Shown here: positions 1 through 7,957 of the stretch, piece after piece
How positions within the stretch are numbered: the first letter of the stretch is position 1
Layout of the letters: each line of letters begins with the position of its first letter
Assembly (NCBI RefSeq): GCF_003172935.1
Contig: NZ_QGKS01000262.1
Location: 1 to 39,720 of the forward strand
Length of the DNA stretch: 39,720 bases
Reading direction: 5' to 3'
Source: Micromonospora sicca
GTDB lineage: Bacteria; Actinomycetota; Actinomycetes; Mycobacteriales; Micromonosporaceae
Notes under the pieces: model-generated
What the model was told of the DNA's origin: nothing
The model's database searches: none
What the model saw: the letters and a program-made list of their open reading frames with translations, nothing else
Program-made: the position numbers and the translations under genes

Positions 1-382
1 GGGCAACAGGTTCCGCCGGAACCTCCAGCCCCTTCCCGGAACGGGCCAGTACCTCAACGGTGAGCAGCAACGCCACGGCGGGCCATGCGGACACAACCCG
101 GGCCACCGGGTGGGGGTCGGCAACCAGGACGTTGGCGGCCAGGGAAGCGGCTACGCCAACCAGGAACGCCAACCAGGCGGACCAGCGGGACCGCCTACCA
201 TCCCCGAGGGCCAGCGTGCTTACCAGGATCATTCCGTCTACCGACAGCGGCAGAACCGTTGCCAGGAACGGGGTTTGACCAGCCTTAAGGGCCAGGGTGC
301 GCATGTGGTCGTAACTTCCGACGGCGGCAACGACGGTGACGGCCACGGTTCCGGCGATCGACGCCAGGCGACGGGCGTTCAT
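1..382 (-). CDS. DUF2637 membrane protein, 3' part outside window
   Basis: The frame is open from ATG at 382 to the window edge (127 codons), so the C-terminus is missing. The translation begins MNARRLASIAGTVAV and carries the DUF2637 signature: an SYDHM segment, then LPLSVDGMILV, then a hydrophobic stretch with SLAANVLVADP and a VSAWPAVALLL helix. About four membrane segments can be seen. DUF2637 proteins are actinobacterial, usually lie in integrative and conjugative elements or plasmids near replication or transfer genes, and have no settled function. The start overlaps the stop of the upstream helix-turn-helix gene by ATGA, which implies translational coupling. Codons such as GTT, CTT and AAG are commoner than in neighbouring core genes, which fits acquired DNA. 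The family call is good; a role in plasmid transfer or maintenance is inference from context. Confidence 0.75.
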   Translation of the reverse strand, partial: MNARRLASIAGTVAVTVVAAVGSYDHMRTLALKAGQTPFLATVLPLSVDGMILVSTLALGDGRRSRWSAWLAFLVGVAASLAANVLVADPHPVARVVSAWPAVALLLTVEVLARSGKGLEVPAEPVA

Positions 383-970
383 CGTCCACCAGCCAGGGCC
401 TCAGAGCGGCACGGGCCACAGTTGCCCCGAGGGCTGCCCCGGTGGCTGGGGCACTGCTCCGCCCTGTCAGCTACCGGCAGAGCGGCACCCCGCCGCTCCG
501 GGTACCCGTACGGGGTGGTCTGCCGCTGCTGCGGCGGGTTGTTGTTCTTGGCTCCGGGGAGGAATCGACGGAGCGCGGTAGCGCGACCCTTCAACTTAGA
601 TTGATCTTCAATAGCTTTGTCCGCCACGTTGCCCCTGTCGGTGGCAGACCCGGGGCCCGGGTTGGCAGAGCCACCCGCCGGAATGGCAGACCCCGGGGCC
701 GTGGGCGTCACAGCGTCCACAACCAGCCGGTAGACGTTGGAGGCGATACCGGCAACCTTGCTGACGACCAGGCGGCCAACGGCGACCAGCCGGGACAGCA
801 CGCGGTGAACGGTGCGGGGGGCTAACCCCGGAGTAGTCCGCGATGGTCTGGACCGAGGGCCACGCCTGACCCTCCCGGTTGGTGTGGGCAGCGATGGCGA
901 CCAACACAAGCCGTTCGTTGGGGCGGAGATCCTTGGACGCCAACAGGGCAGCCTTAACAGCCTGGCTCAT
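379..970 (-). pseudogene. Helix-turn-helix DNA-binding protein, broken by a single-base frameshift
   Basis: From ATG at 970 the frame reads MSQAVKAALLASKDLRPNER and continues through a winged-helix segment (WPSVQTIADYSGVS), like the HTH_36 domains in actinobacterial plasmid and integrative-element proteins. At the minus-strand run of six C (plus-strand G at 826-831) the frame is lost. Removing one C restores SPRTVHRVLSRLV, which is the expected recognition helix, and the protein then runs about 196 residues to the TGA at 379-381. The Gly/Pro/Ala/Asn-rich C-terminal half looks disordered. Both ends keep ATGA overlaps with the neighbouring genes, so the reading frame was intact recently. The break could be a true mutation, a sequencing error in a homopolymer, or slippage. 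Function is inferred as a DNA-binding regulator or replication accessory of the element. Confidence 0.65.
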
Positions 971-1143
971 CGGGCACCGCCACGGCCCCGGAAGGTCGCC
1001 AGCACGGCCCGCACGTCGGACGGGGTGAGCATGTCCCGGCGGGCCCAACCCGCCAGCAGGGCGGCAGCCTGGGCACGGCTACGGGGGCGGAACGGGGTGA
1101 GGGCTTCCACCGCCAGGGCGGCGGCAGGGGTTAGGGTTTGCAT
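967..1143 (-). CDS. Small protein of 58 residues, first gene of the element operon
   Basis: ATG at 1143 is preceded on the minus strand by GGGAGG nine bases upstream, a good ribosome binding site, so I prefer it to the longer upstream frame. The product starts MQTLTPAAALAVEALTPFRP and ends FRGRGGAR. It is Ala/Arg-rich and helical, with no membrane segment or cysteine motif. Its TGA overlaps the ATG of the helix-turn-helix gene (ATGA), and that gene in turn overlaps the DUF2637 gene, so the three form one translationally coupled unit. I do not recognise the family. By position it is a small accessory gene of an integrative element or plasmid-derived region. Confidence 0.6.
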   Translation of the reverse strand: MQTLTPAAALAVEALTPFRPRSRAQAAALLAGWARRDMLTPSDVRAVLATFRGRGGAR

Positions 1144-1349
1144 GTCGGGGTACCTCCCGGCCAGGGCCCCGGGCGGTTGCCAGACCGCGCCGGGGCCGTT
1201 CAGTTTGGGTGGCACCCCGGGTGGGGGTTGTGATCCCGTGTCCCCCGACGTCTCCGACGACGTGATGGCGGCCGTCGACGCCTGACCGTCGGTGCCGGCG
1301 CGCCCCCGGGTCGCGGTGGCGGGCCGGCACCGGACATCCCGCTGCGGCA

Positions 1350-1466
1350 CTACGAAGCTGATGTCGTGAACGATTCACCGATGCGGCGCTGACCCGTGTC
1401 GTCCGCACGGCCGGCCGCGCGCCCGGTCCGGCGGCCGGTGATTCATCCACGACATCAGCTTCGTAG
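1350..1466. repeat. 31-bp imperfect inverted repeat around a 55-bp G/C-rich spacer
   Basis: Left arm 1350-1380 starts CTACGAAGCTGATGTCGTG. Right arm 1436-1466 ends with its exact reverse complement, CACGACATCAGCTTCGTAG. The outer 19 bp pair perfectly and the full 31-bp arms match at 28 positions. The spacer (1381-1435) is very G/C-rich. The arms are less G/C-rich than the surroundings, which makes chance unlikely. It could be the end of an integrated element, a resolvase or attachment site, a small non-autonomous inverted-repeat element, or a large transcription terminator. No T-run follows either arm. Confidence 0.75.
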
Positions 1467-1610
1467 CGTCCGGGACAGGTGTCGCCGCCATCGGCCGACC
1501 CGCCCGAGGCGTCGGCGCCCCTATGGAGGGCGCTGAGGCCTCGGCGCAGCGGCGGGCCACCGCGTCGAAGGCCGCCCTGCGCCGCCGGCTGCCGTCGGGC
1601 CGAAACCGGG

Positions 1611-1640
1611 CTGACCGGCCGTGGCGCCCCACCGTACGCT
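1611..1640 (+). promoter_or_regulatory. Candidate promoter of a leaderless acetyltransferase transcript
   Basis: CTGACC at 1611-1616 and TACGCT at 1635-1640 resemble sigma-70-type -35 and -10 boxes with an 18-bp spacer. The ATG at 1647 is only seven bases after the -10 box and no Shine-Dalgarno sequence precedes it, so transcription probably starts at or near the start codon. Confidence 0.4.
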
Positions 1641-1646
1641 GCCGGG

Positions 1647-2216
1647 ATGCTCCTGCCCGATCTCCCGCTCCGCACCGACCGCCTCGACCTGCGGCTCTTC
1701 ACCGCCGACGACTTCGCCGCCCTGCACGGGTACCAGTCCCGCTCCGACGTGACCCGCTACCTCTACTTCGGTCCGAACGACGAGGCCGCCAGCCGGGAGG
1801 CGCTGGCCCGCAAGCGCGCCCGCGTGGCGCTGCGCGAGCCGGGCGACGTGCTGAACCTGGCCATCGTGGTCCGGGCGACCGGCGAGCTGGTCGGCGACGT
1901 GCTACTCATCTGGACCAGTGCCGAGCACCGGCAGGGCGAGCTCGGATATGTGCTGCACCCCGACCACACCGGCCACGGGTACGCCACGGAGGCGGCCCGG
2001 GAGCTGCTGCGGCTCGGCTTCGACGGGCTCGGCCTGCACCGGATCGTCGGCCGGCTGGACGCCCGCAACGCCGCCTCGGCACGGGTGCTGACCCGGCTCG
2101 GCATGCGCCACGAGGCCCACCTGGTGCAGAACGAGTTCGTCAAGGGGGAGTGGGTCGACGAGGCGGTGTACGCGCTGCTGGCCCAGGAGTGGCGGGCCGG
2201 CCGGACCGCCGGCTGA
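1647..2216 (+). CDS. GNAT-family N-acetyltransferase (RimJ/RimL type)
   Basis: The 189-residue product begins MLLPDLPLRTDRLDLRLFTA, the usual opening of RimJ/RimL-like GNAT enzymes, which move an acetyl group from acetyl-CoA to an amino group on a protein or small molecule. The acetyl-CoA-binding motif A is visible as GELGYVLHPDHTGHGYATEA (about residues 96-115, with the Q/R-x-x-G-x-G/A loop in the form HTGHGYA), followed by the LGLHRIVGRLDARNAASARV strand-helix that is diagnostic for the subfamily. The ATG at 1647 gives the usual length; upstream in-frame starts would add a basic low-complexity tail. It converges on the membrane-protein gene at 2237. The substrate cannot be told from sequence. 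Confidence 0.88.
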   Translation: MLLPDLPLRTDRLDLRLFTADDFAALHGYQSRSDVTRYLYFGPNDEAASREALARKRARVALREPGDVLNLAIVVRATGELVGDVLLIWTSAEHRQGELGYVLHPDHTGHGYATEAARELLRLGFDGLGLHRIVGRLDARNAASARVLTRLGMRHEAHLVQNEFVKGEWVDEAVYALLAQEWRAGRTAG

Positions 2217-2224
2217 CCGGCCGG
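2197..2224. terminator. Possible bidirectional terminator between convergent genes
   Basis: CCGGCCGG occurs at 2197-2204 and again at 2217-2224. It is self-complementary, so the two copies can form an 8-bp stem with a 12-base loop spanning the stop codon of the acetyltransferase gene. It lies at the junction of two convergent genes. There is no T-run. Confidence 0.35.
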
Positions 2225-2236
2225 AATGAGGCCCAG

Positions 2237-3187
2237 TCAGGCGTGGTGGCGCCGGGCCTTCACGATGTTCTCGGCGACGTCCCAGACCGTGATCGCGGCG
2301 ACCACCACGACCGTTACCCGGGCGACGGTGTCGAGGTGTCCGTCCGTGCGCAGCCAGTCGAACCGCCGCACCAGCTCCGGGTTGAGCAGCCGGTCGGTGA
2401 GCAGCAGGACGATGACCGGCACCGCGAACGCGAGGTCGAGGGCGGCGTTCACCGCTACGAGCGGCCAGGTCCACCGCCCGGCGCGGTACTTGGCGACCTC
2501 CAGCACCAGGCTGGCCACGAGCACGGCCGCGAGGAACGGCAGCCACGAGCTCCAGAGCGCCGGGTCGAGGAGCGGGATGCGGTCGCCGTCGGTGTCGGAG
2601 ACCCAGGGCTGGAAGTGTTGCCAGGGCAGGAAGGCGAGGGTGAGCAGCAGCATCGCCACCGACGCGCAGGTGTCGGTGAGCCGGACGTCCCGCTCCGCCG
2701 GACCCTCCGGGAGTTGGTCGACGCTCCACTCGGGCAGGTTCAGCGAGGTGTCGGTCCGTTCCAGGACCGCGAAGCCCAAGGTGACCCAGAAGGCGATCTG
2801 CACCGCCGTCTGGAACGCGCTGGTAATGCCCACGCCGACCGCCCTGCCGCGGTCGTCGCCGACGGTCGCCTCGAGCACGCCCACCACGACGCCGACGGTG
2901 CCGGGCACGGTAGCCAGCATCAGCCGCAGCACCCGCTGCCAGACCAGGTAGTAGGTGGGGCCGATGAGCTGGAGCCGACGGTCGGCGTACCGGGCGGCAA
3001 GCCGCTCCGGCTGGCCCAGCTCGGTGAGCACCTCGCGCTCGGCGGCCTCGGCGTCCTGCCCGGCGCCGGTCCGGTCGTCGATCATGTCCTCGATGGCGGC
3101 GCGCAGCTCGGAGGAGATCTCGGCACGGCGGGGCGCCGGCACCGCCCGCAGAGTGGCGGCGAGGTAGCGGTCGGTCAGGGAACTCAT
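2237..3187 (-). CDS. Membrane protein with N-terminal permease-prefix (HAAS-like) domain
   Basis: The product has 316 residues. The first ~90 form a soluble helical domain (SSELRAAIEDMIDDR, then EREVLTELGQPERLAARYAD), typical of the HAAS/permease-prefix domains that pair with PadR repressors. About six hydrophobic segments follow, around residues 95-125, 140-165, 185-205, 215-240, 245-270 and 285-305. No catalytic motif is seen. ATG at 3187 overlaps the PadR stop (ATGA), so the two genes are translationally coupled and share the promoter at 3545-3582. Known PadR/HAAS pairs often serve envelope-stress or transport control. The precise function is unknown. Confidence 0.75.
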   Translation of the reverse strand: MSSLTDRYLAATLRAVPAPRRAEISSELRAAIEDMIDDRTGAGQDAEAAEREVLTELGQPERLAARYADRRLQLIGPTYYLVWQRVLRLMLATVPGTVGVVVGVLEATVGDDRGRAVGVGITSAFQTAVQIAFWVTLGFAVLERTDTSLNLPEWSVDQLPEGPAERDVRLTDTCASVAMLLLTLAFLPWQHFQPWVSDTDGDRIPLLDPALWSSWLPFLAAVLVASLVLEVAKYRAGRWTWPLVAVNAALDLAFAVPVIVLLLTDRLLNPELVRRFDWLRTDGHLDTVARVTVVVVAAITVWDVAENIVKARRHHA

Positions 3188-3525
3188 CGGTGGTCTCCTT
3201 CGATCAGCCCGGCGACGGAGGTCTGCACGGCGGCGAGGTCGTCGAGGAGGCGGGCCAGCACCGTCTCCCCCTCGTCACTGGTGCGGTAGAACTTGCGCGG
3301 CCGGCTCTCCTCGGTGTTCCACTCGCTGGTCAGCAGCCCCTGCTCCTCCAGCCGCCGGAGCAGGGGATAGAGCGTGTTGGCGTCGACCGGAAAGCCGTGC
3401 GCCGCGAGGTGTTGCAGCAGCGCGTAGCCGTAGTCGGGGCGGCGCAGGGCGACCAGGCTCGCCACCACCGCCGTGCCGCGGCGCAACTCCTGAAGATGGG
3501 TCCGCAGGATCTCCTCGCTCACCAC
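3184..3525 (-). CDS. PadR-family transcriptional repressor
   Basis: This 113-residue protein matches PadR subfamily 2 in length and pattern: an N-terminal helix, then LVALRRPDYGYALLQHL, the recognition helix with NTLYPLLRRLEEQGLL, the wing with EESRPRKFYRTSDEG, and a short C-terminal dimerisation helix. It is the first gene of a two-gene operon with the membrane protein downstream. The start is GTG at 3525; a second in-frame GTG follows directly. A PadR-type palindrome lies 20-57 bp upstream, so the gene is probably autorepressed. The ligand is unknown. Confidence 0.92.
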   Translation of the reverse strand: MVSEEILRTHLQELRRGTAVVASLVALRRPDYGYALLQHLAAHGFPVDANTLYPLLRRLEEQGLLTSEWNTEESRPRKFYRTSDEGETVLARLLDDLAAVQTSVAGLIEGDHR

Positions 3526-3544
3526 GACTCACACGATACTGTGT

Positions 3545-3582
3545 GCAACACAACAATGTATAGCGCAACATCGTTGTGTTGC
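3545..3582. promoter_or_regulatory. PadR operator: 15-bp inverted repeat with ATGT-N8-ACAT core
   Basis: GCAACACAACAATGT (3545-3559) and ACATCGTTGTGTTGC (3568-3582) are inverted copies with 14 of 15 matches and an 8-bp spacer. The inner part reads ATGT-N8-ACAT, the arrangement described for PadR operators. It is A/T-rich against a G/C-rich background and sits just upstream of the padR start on the minus strand, where the promoter must be. Confidence 0.75.
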
Positions 3583-3720
3583 GGCGGGTCGACCCGGGAG
3601 ATCCACACCACCCTGACGGTGATCTGCCCGCGCGGCTGCTGGAGGTGCCTCTCGGGGCGGGGATAGGGTGGGCCGACCGACTTCTCACCACCCACGAAGC
3701 CGACCCGGGGGGCGCCACGC

Positions 3721-6700
3721 ATGGGCGATTCGTTCGCGCATCTGCACGTGCACACTGAGTACTCGATGCTCGACGGGGCGGCCCGGCTCAAGGACCTGTT
3801 CGCCGAGGCCAACCGGCTCGGCATGCCGGCGGTGGCGATCACCGACCACGGCAACATGCACGGCGCGAACGACTTCTACAAGCAGGCGATGGCCGCCGGG
3901 ATCACGCCGATCCTCGGCGTCGAGGCGTACGTGGCGCCGGAGTCGCGCTTCCACAAGGCGCGGGTCAAGTGGGGCCGGCCGGAGCAGAAGAGCGACGACA
4001 TCTCCGGCAACGGCGCGATCACCCACAAGACCATGTGGGCGCGCAACGCCACCGGCCTGAAGAACCTGTTCACGCTGAACTCGCGCGCCTCCATGGAGGG
4101 TCACTACGTCAAGTGGCCCCGGATGGACATGGAGCTGATCGCCGAGCACGCCGAGGGCATCATGGCCACCACCGGCTGCCCCTCCGGTGCCGTGCAGACC
4201 CGGCTGCGGCTGGGCCAGTTCGACGAGGCGCTCAAGGTCGCCGCCAGCTACCAGGACATCTTCGGCAAGGAGAACTACTTCCTGGAGATCATGGACCACG
4301 GCCTCGACATCGAGCGCCGGGTCCGGGACGGGCTCACCGAGATCGCCCGCAAGCTCGACATCCCGCCGGTGGTCACCAACGACTCGCACTACACCCACGA
4401 GGCGCAGGCCGAGGCGCACGACGTGCTGCTCTGCGTGCAGACCGGCAGCAACATCTCCGACCCGAACCGGTTCCGCTTCGAGGGCGGCGGCTACTTCATC
4501 AAGTCAGCCGAGCAGATGCGCGCGGTCGACTCCTCGGAACTGTGGCAGCAGGGCTGCCGCAACACCCTGCTGGTCGCCGAGAAGGTCGACCCGACCGGGA
4601 TGTTCGAATTCCACAACCTGATGCCCCGCTTCCCGGTGCCGGAGGGGGAGACCGAGGAGTCCTGGTTCCGCAAGGAGACCTTCGCCGGGTTGGCCCGCCG
4701 CTACCCGGGTGGCATCCCGGAAGGGCACATCGTCCAGGCGGAGTACGAGCTGGGCGTCATCAACCAGATGGGCTTCCCCTCGTACTTCCTCGTGGTCGCC
4801 GACTTCATCCAGTGGGCGAAGAGCCAGGGCATCGCCGTCGGTCCGGGCCGTGGCTCGGCCGCCGGCTCGCTCGTCGCGTACGCCCTCGGCATCACCGACC
4901 TCGACCCGATCCCGCACGGCCTGATCTTCGAGCGGTTCCTCAACCCCGAGCGCGTGTCCATGCCGGATGTCGACATCGACTTCGACGAGCGTCGGCGCGG
5001 CGAGGTGATCAAGTACGTCACCGACAAGTGGGGCGAGGACAAGGTGGCCCAGATCGCCACCTTCGGCACGATCAAGGCCAAGGCCGCGATCAAGGACTCG
5101 GCCCGGGTGCTCGGATTCCCGTACGCGGTGGGCGACCGGATCACCAAGGCGATGCCGCCGGCGGTGATGGGCAAGGACATCCCGCTCACCGGCATCTTCG
5201 ACCCCAAGCACCCGCGGTACGCCGAGGCCGGCGAGATCCGGGGCCTCTACGAGTCGGATCCGGACGTGCGCAAGGTGATCGACACCGCCAAGGGCATCGA
5301 GGGGCTGATCCGGCAGACGGGTGTGCACGCCGCCGGCGTGATCATGTCCGCCGAGCCGATCATCGAGCACATCCCGCTGATGCGCCGGGACGCCGACGGG
5401 GCGATCATCACCCAGTTCGACTACCCGACGTGCGAGTCCCTCGGGCTGTTGAAGATGGACTTCCTCGGCCTGCGCAATCTGACCATCATCGACGACGCGG
5501 TCAAGAACATCGAGCTCAACCACGGCAAGCAGCTGGACCTGCTGTCCCTGCCGCTGGACGACAAGGCGGCCTACGAGCTGTTGGCCCGGGGCGACACGCT
5601 CGGCGTGTTCCAGCTCGACGGCGGGCCGATGCGCTCGCTGCTGCGGCTGATGAAGCCGGACAACTTCGAGGACATCTCCGCAGTCCTGGCGCTCTACCGG
5701 CCCGGCCCGATGGGCGTCGACTCGCACACCAACTACGCGCTGCGCAAGAACGGCCAGCAGGAGATCACCCCGATCCATCCGGAGCTGGAGGAGCCGCTCC
5801 AGGAGATCCTCGCCCCCACCTACGGCCTGATCGTCTATCAGGAGCAGGTGCAGCGGGCCGCGCAGATCCTCGCCGGCTACACCCTCGGCCAAGCCGACCT
5901 GCTGCGCCGGGCGATGGGCAAGAAGAAGAAGGAGATCCTCGACAAGGAGTTCATCCCGTTCCGGGACGGCTGCCGTGAGCGCGGCTACTCCGACGAGGCG
6001 ATCCAGGCGGTGTGGGACGTCCTGGTGCCGTTCGCCGGCTACGCCTTCAACAAGGCGCACTCGGCCGCCTACGGGCTGGTCTCGTACTGGACCGCGTACC
6101 TGAAGGCCCACTACCCGGCCGAGTACATGGCCGGGCTGCTCACCTCGGTCGGTGACGACAAGGACAAGATGGCGCTCTACCTGTCGGAGTGCCGGCGGAT
6201 GGGCATCCAGGTCCTGCCGCCCGACGTGAACACCTCGGCCGGCCCGTTCACCCCGGTCGGCAAGGACATCCGCTTCGGCCTGGCCGCGATCCGCAACGTC
6301 GGCGCGAACGTGGTCGCCTCGATCATGCGGTGCCGCGAGGAGAAGGGCGAGTACGCCGACTTCTACGACTTCCTGTCCAAGGTGGACGCGGTGGTCTGCA
6401 ACAAGAAGACCATCGAATCGCTGATCAAGGCCGGCGCGTTCGACTCGATGGGGCACCCCCGCAAGGGCCTGCTCGCCGTGCACGCCGACGCCATCGACGC
6501 GTACGCCGACGTCAAGCGCAAGGAGGCGGTCGGCCAGTACGACCTCTTCGGCGCCGGCTTCGGCGAGGCGGACACCGGCGGCAGCACCACGGTCATGCCG
6601 ACCATCGGCGACGGTGAGTGGGACAAGCGGGACAAACTGGCCTTCGAGCGGGAGATGCTCGGCCTGTACGTCTCCGACCACCCGCTCTTCGGCCTGGAGC

Positions 6701-7254
6701 ACGTCCTCGGCTCGGCCGCGGACACCACGATCGCCGCGCTCGCCGAGGAGGGCGGGGTGCCCGACGGGGCGGTGGTCACCCTCGCCGGCATCCTCTCCGG
6801 CGTGCAGCGCCGGGTCACCAAGCAGGGCCGGGCCTGGGCCTCGGCGACCCTGGAGGACCTGGCCGGCGGGGTGGAGACGTTCTTCTTCCCGAACACCTAC
6901 GAGGTGATCGGGCAGTACATCGCCGAGGACGCGATCGTGGTGGTCAAGGGGCGGGTGGACCGCCGCGACGACACGCCGCGGATCATGGCGATGGACATGT
7001 CCATGCCGGACATCAGCAGCAACCCGGCGAACAAGCCGGTCACCCTCACCATTCCGGTGCACCGGTGCACGCCGCCGCTGGTGGAACGGCTCAAGGAGAC
7101 CCTGGTGCTGCACCCGGGCGACACCGAGGTGCACGTCAAGCTGCTCAACGGCGGCAAGGTGACCACCCTGCGGCTCGGACCGTTCCGGGTGGCGGCCACC
7201 ACCGCGTTGATGGGCGACCTGAAGAGCGTCCTCGGCCCCACCAACGTCAGTTGA
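3721..7254 (+). CDS. dnaE: DNA polymerase III alpha subunit (replicative polymerase)
   Basis: The 1177-residue product is full length for actinobacterial DnaE1, the catalytic subunit of the chromosomal replicase. In order it has a PHP domain ([15 protein letters not shown] at residues 5-19, with DHGNMHG), the polymerase palm with [11 protein letters not shown] (catalytic Asp 418 and 420) and [13 protein letters not shown] (third Asp, 580), fingers with [16 protein letters not shown], the tandem helix-hairpin-helix region, and a C-terminal OB fold near residues 1000-1090. The early PHP metal ligands look intact, so proofreading or phosphoesterase activity may be retained. ATG at 3721 is chosen because it opens directly on the PHP motif. 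A TAGGGT box at 3664-3669 may be its -10. It is transcribed alone, convergent with the response-regulator gene. Confidence 0.98.
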   Translation: MGDSFAHLHVHTEYSMLDGAARLKDLFAEANRLGMPAVAITDHGNMHGANDFYKQAMAAGITPILGVEAYVAPESRFHKARVKWGRPEQKSDDISGNGAITHKTMWARNATGLKNLFTLNSRASMEGHYVKWPRMDMELIAEHAEGIMATTGCPSGAVQTRLRLGQFDEALKVAASYQDIFGKENYFLEIMDHGLDIERRVRDGLTEIARKLDIPPVVTNDSHYTHEAQAEAHDVLLCVQTGSNISDPNRFRFEGGGYFIKSAEQMRAVDSSELWQQGCRNTLLVAEKVDPTGMFEFHNLMPRFPVPEGETEESWFRKETFAGLARRYPGGIPEGHIVQAEYELGVINQMGFPSYFLVVADFIQWAKSQGIAVGPGRGSAAGSLVAYALGITDLDPIPHGLIFERFLNPERVSMPDVDIDFDERRRGEVIKYVTDKWGEDKVAQIATFGTIKAKAAIKDSARVLGFPYAVGDRITKAMPPAVMGKDIPLTGIFDPKHPRYAEAGEIRGLYESDPDVRKVIDTAKGIEGLIRQTGVHAAGVIMSAEPIIEHIPLMRRDADGAIITQFDYPTCESLGLLKMDFLGLRNLTIIDDAVKNIELNHGKQLDLLSLPLDDKAAYELLARGDTLGVFQLDGGPMRSLLRLMKPDNFEDISAVLALYRPGPMGVDSHTNYALRKNGQQEITPIHPELEEPLQEILAPTYGLIVYQEQVQRAAQILAGYTLGQADLLRRAMGKKKKEILDKEFIPFRDGCRERGYSDEAIQAVWDVLVPFAGYAFNKAHSAAYGLVSYWTAYLKAHYPAEYMAGLLTSVGDDKDKMALYLSECRRMGIQVLPPDVNTSAGPFTPVGKDIRFGLAAIRNVGANVVASIMRCREEKGEYADFYDFLSKVDAVVCNKKTIESLIKAGAFDSMGHPRKGLLAVHADAIDAYADVKRKEAVGQYDLFGAGFGEADTGGSTTVMPTIGDGEWDKRDKLAFEREMLGLYVSDHPLFGLEHVLGSAADTTIAALAEEGGVPDGAVVTLAGILSGVQRRVTKQGRAWASATLEDLAGGVETFFFPNTYEVIGQYIAEDAIVVVKGRVDRRDDTPRIMAMDMSMPDISSNPANKPVTLTIPVHRCTPPLVERLKETLVLHPGDTEVHVKLLNGGKVTTLRLGPFRVAATTALMGDLKSVLGPTNVS

Positions 7255-7273
7255 TCACCCCCCAACGCGGCGG

Positions 7274-7957
7274 TCAGACCGGCCGGTACTCCACCTCCGG
7301 CCGGCCGGGGGTGCCGTAGCGGGGGGTACGTGCCGCGCGTTCGACGGTGACCAGGTATTCCAGGTAGCGGCGGGCGGTCACCCGGGAGATGCCGGTCTGC
7401 TGGCTCACCTCGGTCGCCGACCGGCCCGACCCGGGTGAGATGGCGGCCAGCACCCGATTCAGCGTCTGCTCGTCCAGCCCCTTGGGCAGCGTGTGCTGCG
7501 CCGCGCCGCGCAGGGTGGCGAACATCCGGTCCACCTCGTGCTGGGCGGCGACCTCGCCGTCGGCGAGCGCCTGGCGGCGGTAGTCGGCGTACCGCTCCAG
7601 CTTGTCGCGGAAGGCGGCGAAGGTGAACGGCTTGAGCAGGTAGTGGGTCACCCCGAGGGAGACGGCGGTGCGGACCACCGCCAGGTCCCGGGCCGAGGTC
7701 ACCGCGAGCACGTCGACGCTGCTGCCCGCCGCCCGCAGGGCCCGGCAGACGTCCAGGCCGTGCAGGTCGGGCAGCCGGAAGTCCAGCAGTACGAGGTCCA
7801 CGTCCGTGCCGGCCCGATGCCGCAGCGCCGCCATCGCCTCCCGCGCGGTGTGCGCCACCCCGACCACCACGAAGCCGGGCACCCGCTCGGTGTACGCCTT
7901 GTGCGCCTCTGCCAGCAGCGGCTCGTCCTCCACCACCAGCACCCGGATGTCGGTCAC
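7274..7957 (-). CDS. CitB/DcuR-type response regulator
   Basis: The 227-residue protein has a receiver domain (residues 1-120) with acidic pocket E10-D11, phosphoacceptor Asp 59 in LVLLDFRLPD, the conserved Thr/Ser of LAVTSARD and the Lys of LLKPF. The C-terminal helix-turn-helix (about 175-215, with SATEVSQQTGISRVTARRYL) is the CitB/DcuR/DctR type. It should activate genes for C4-dicarboxylate or citrate uptake when phosphorylated by the kinase encoded just upstream, which it overlaps by GTGA. The divergent dctA gene at 9679 is the obvious target. The start is GTG at 7957. Confidence 0.92.
   Translation of the reverse strand: MTDIRVLVVEDEPLLAEAHKAYTERVPGFVVVGVAHTAREAMAALRHRAGTDVDLVLLDFRLPDLHGLDVCRALRAAGSSVDVLAVTSARDLAVVRTAVSLGVTHYLLKPFTFAAFRDKLERYADYRRQALADGEVAAQHEVDRMFATLRGAAQHTLPKGLDEQTLNRVLAAISPGSGRSATEVSQQTGISRVTARRYLEYLVTVERAARTPRYGTPGRPEVEYRPV

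Larger units (their letters stand above)
1144..1646. other. Gene-free 500-bp stretch between the element and the chromosome backbone
   Basis: I see no convincing gene here. It should hold the promoter of the minus-strand element operon (upstream of 1143), the long inverted repeat at 1350-1466 and, at its right edge, the acetyltransferase promoter. No tRNA, integrase or recognisable attachment core is visible. It is the likely place for the boundary between acquired and core DNA, but no direct repeat marks it within the window. Confidence 0.5.

Noticed and set aside
1144..1646. tRNA gene or attachment core at the element border
   Set aside because: No cloverleaf, T-loop or anticodon pattern could be found, and no direct repeat marks a second attachment site within the window.
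1523..3289. 588-codon plus-strand frame across the acetyltransferase and the PadR-pair membrane protein
   Set aside because: Arg/Gly/His-rich composition without motifs; it overlaps two genes with clear family matches in other frames.
4504..7134. Long open frame of 876 codons antisense to dnaE
   Set aside because: It mirrors the codon bias of the dnaE strand, its translation is His/Val/Arg/Gly-rich low-complexity sequence, and no domain is visible. It is a shadow frame of a G/C-rich gene.
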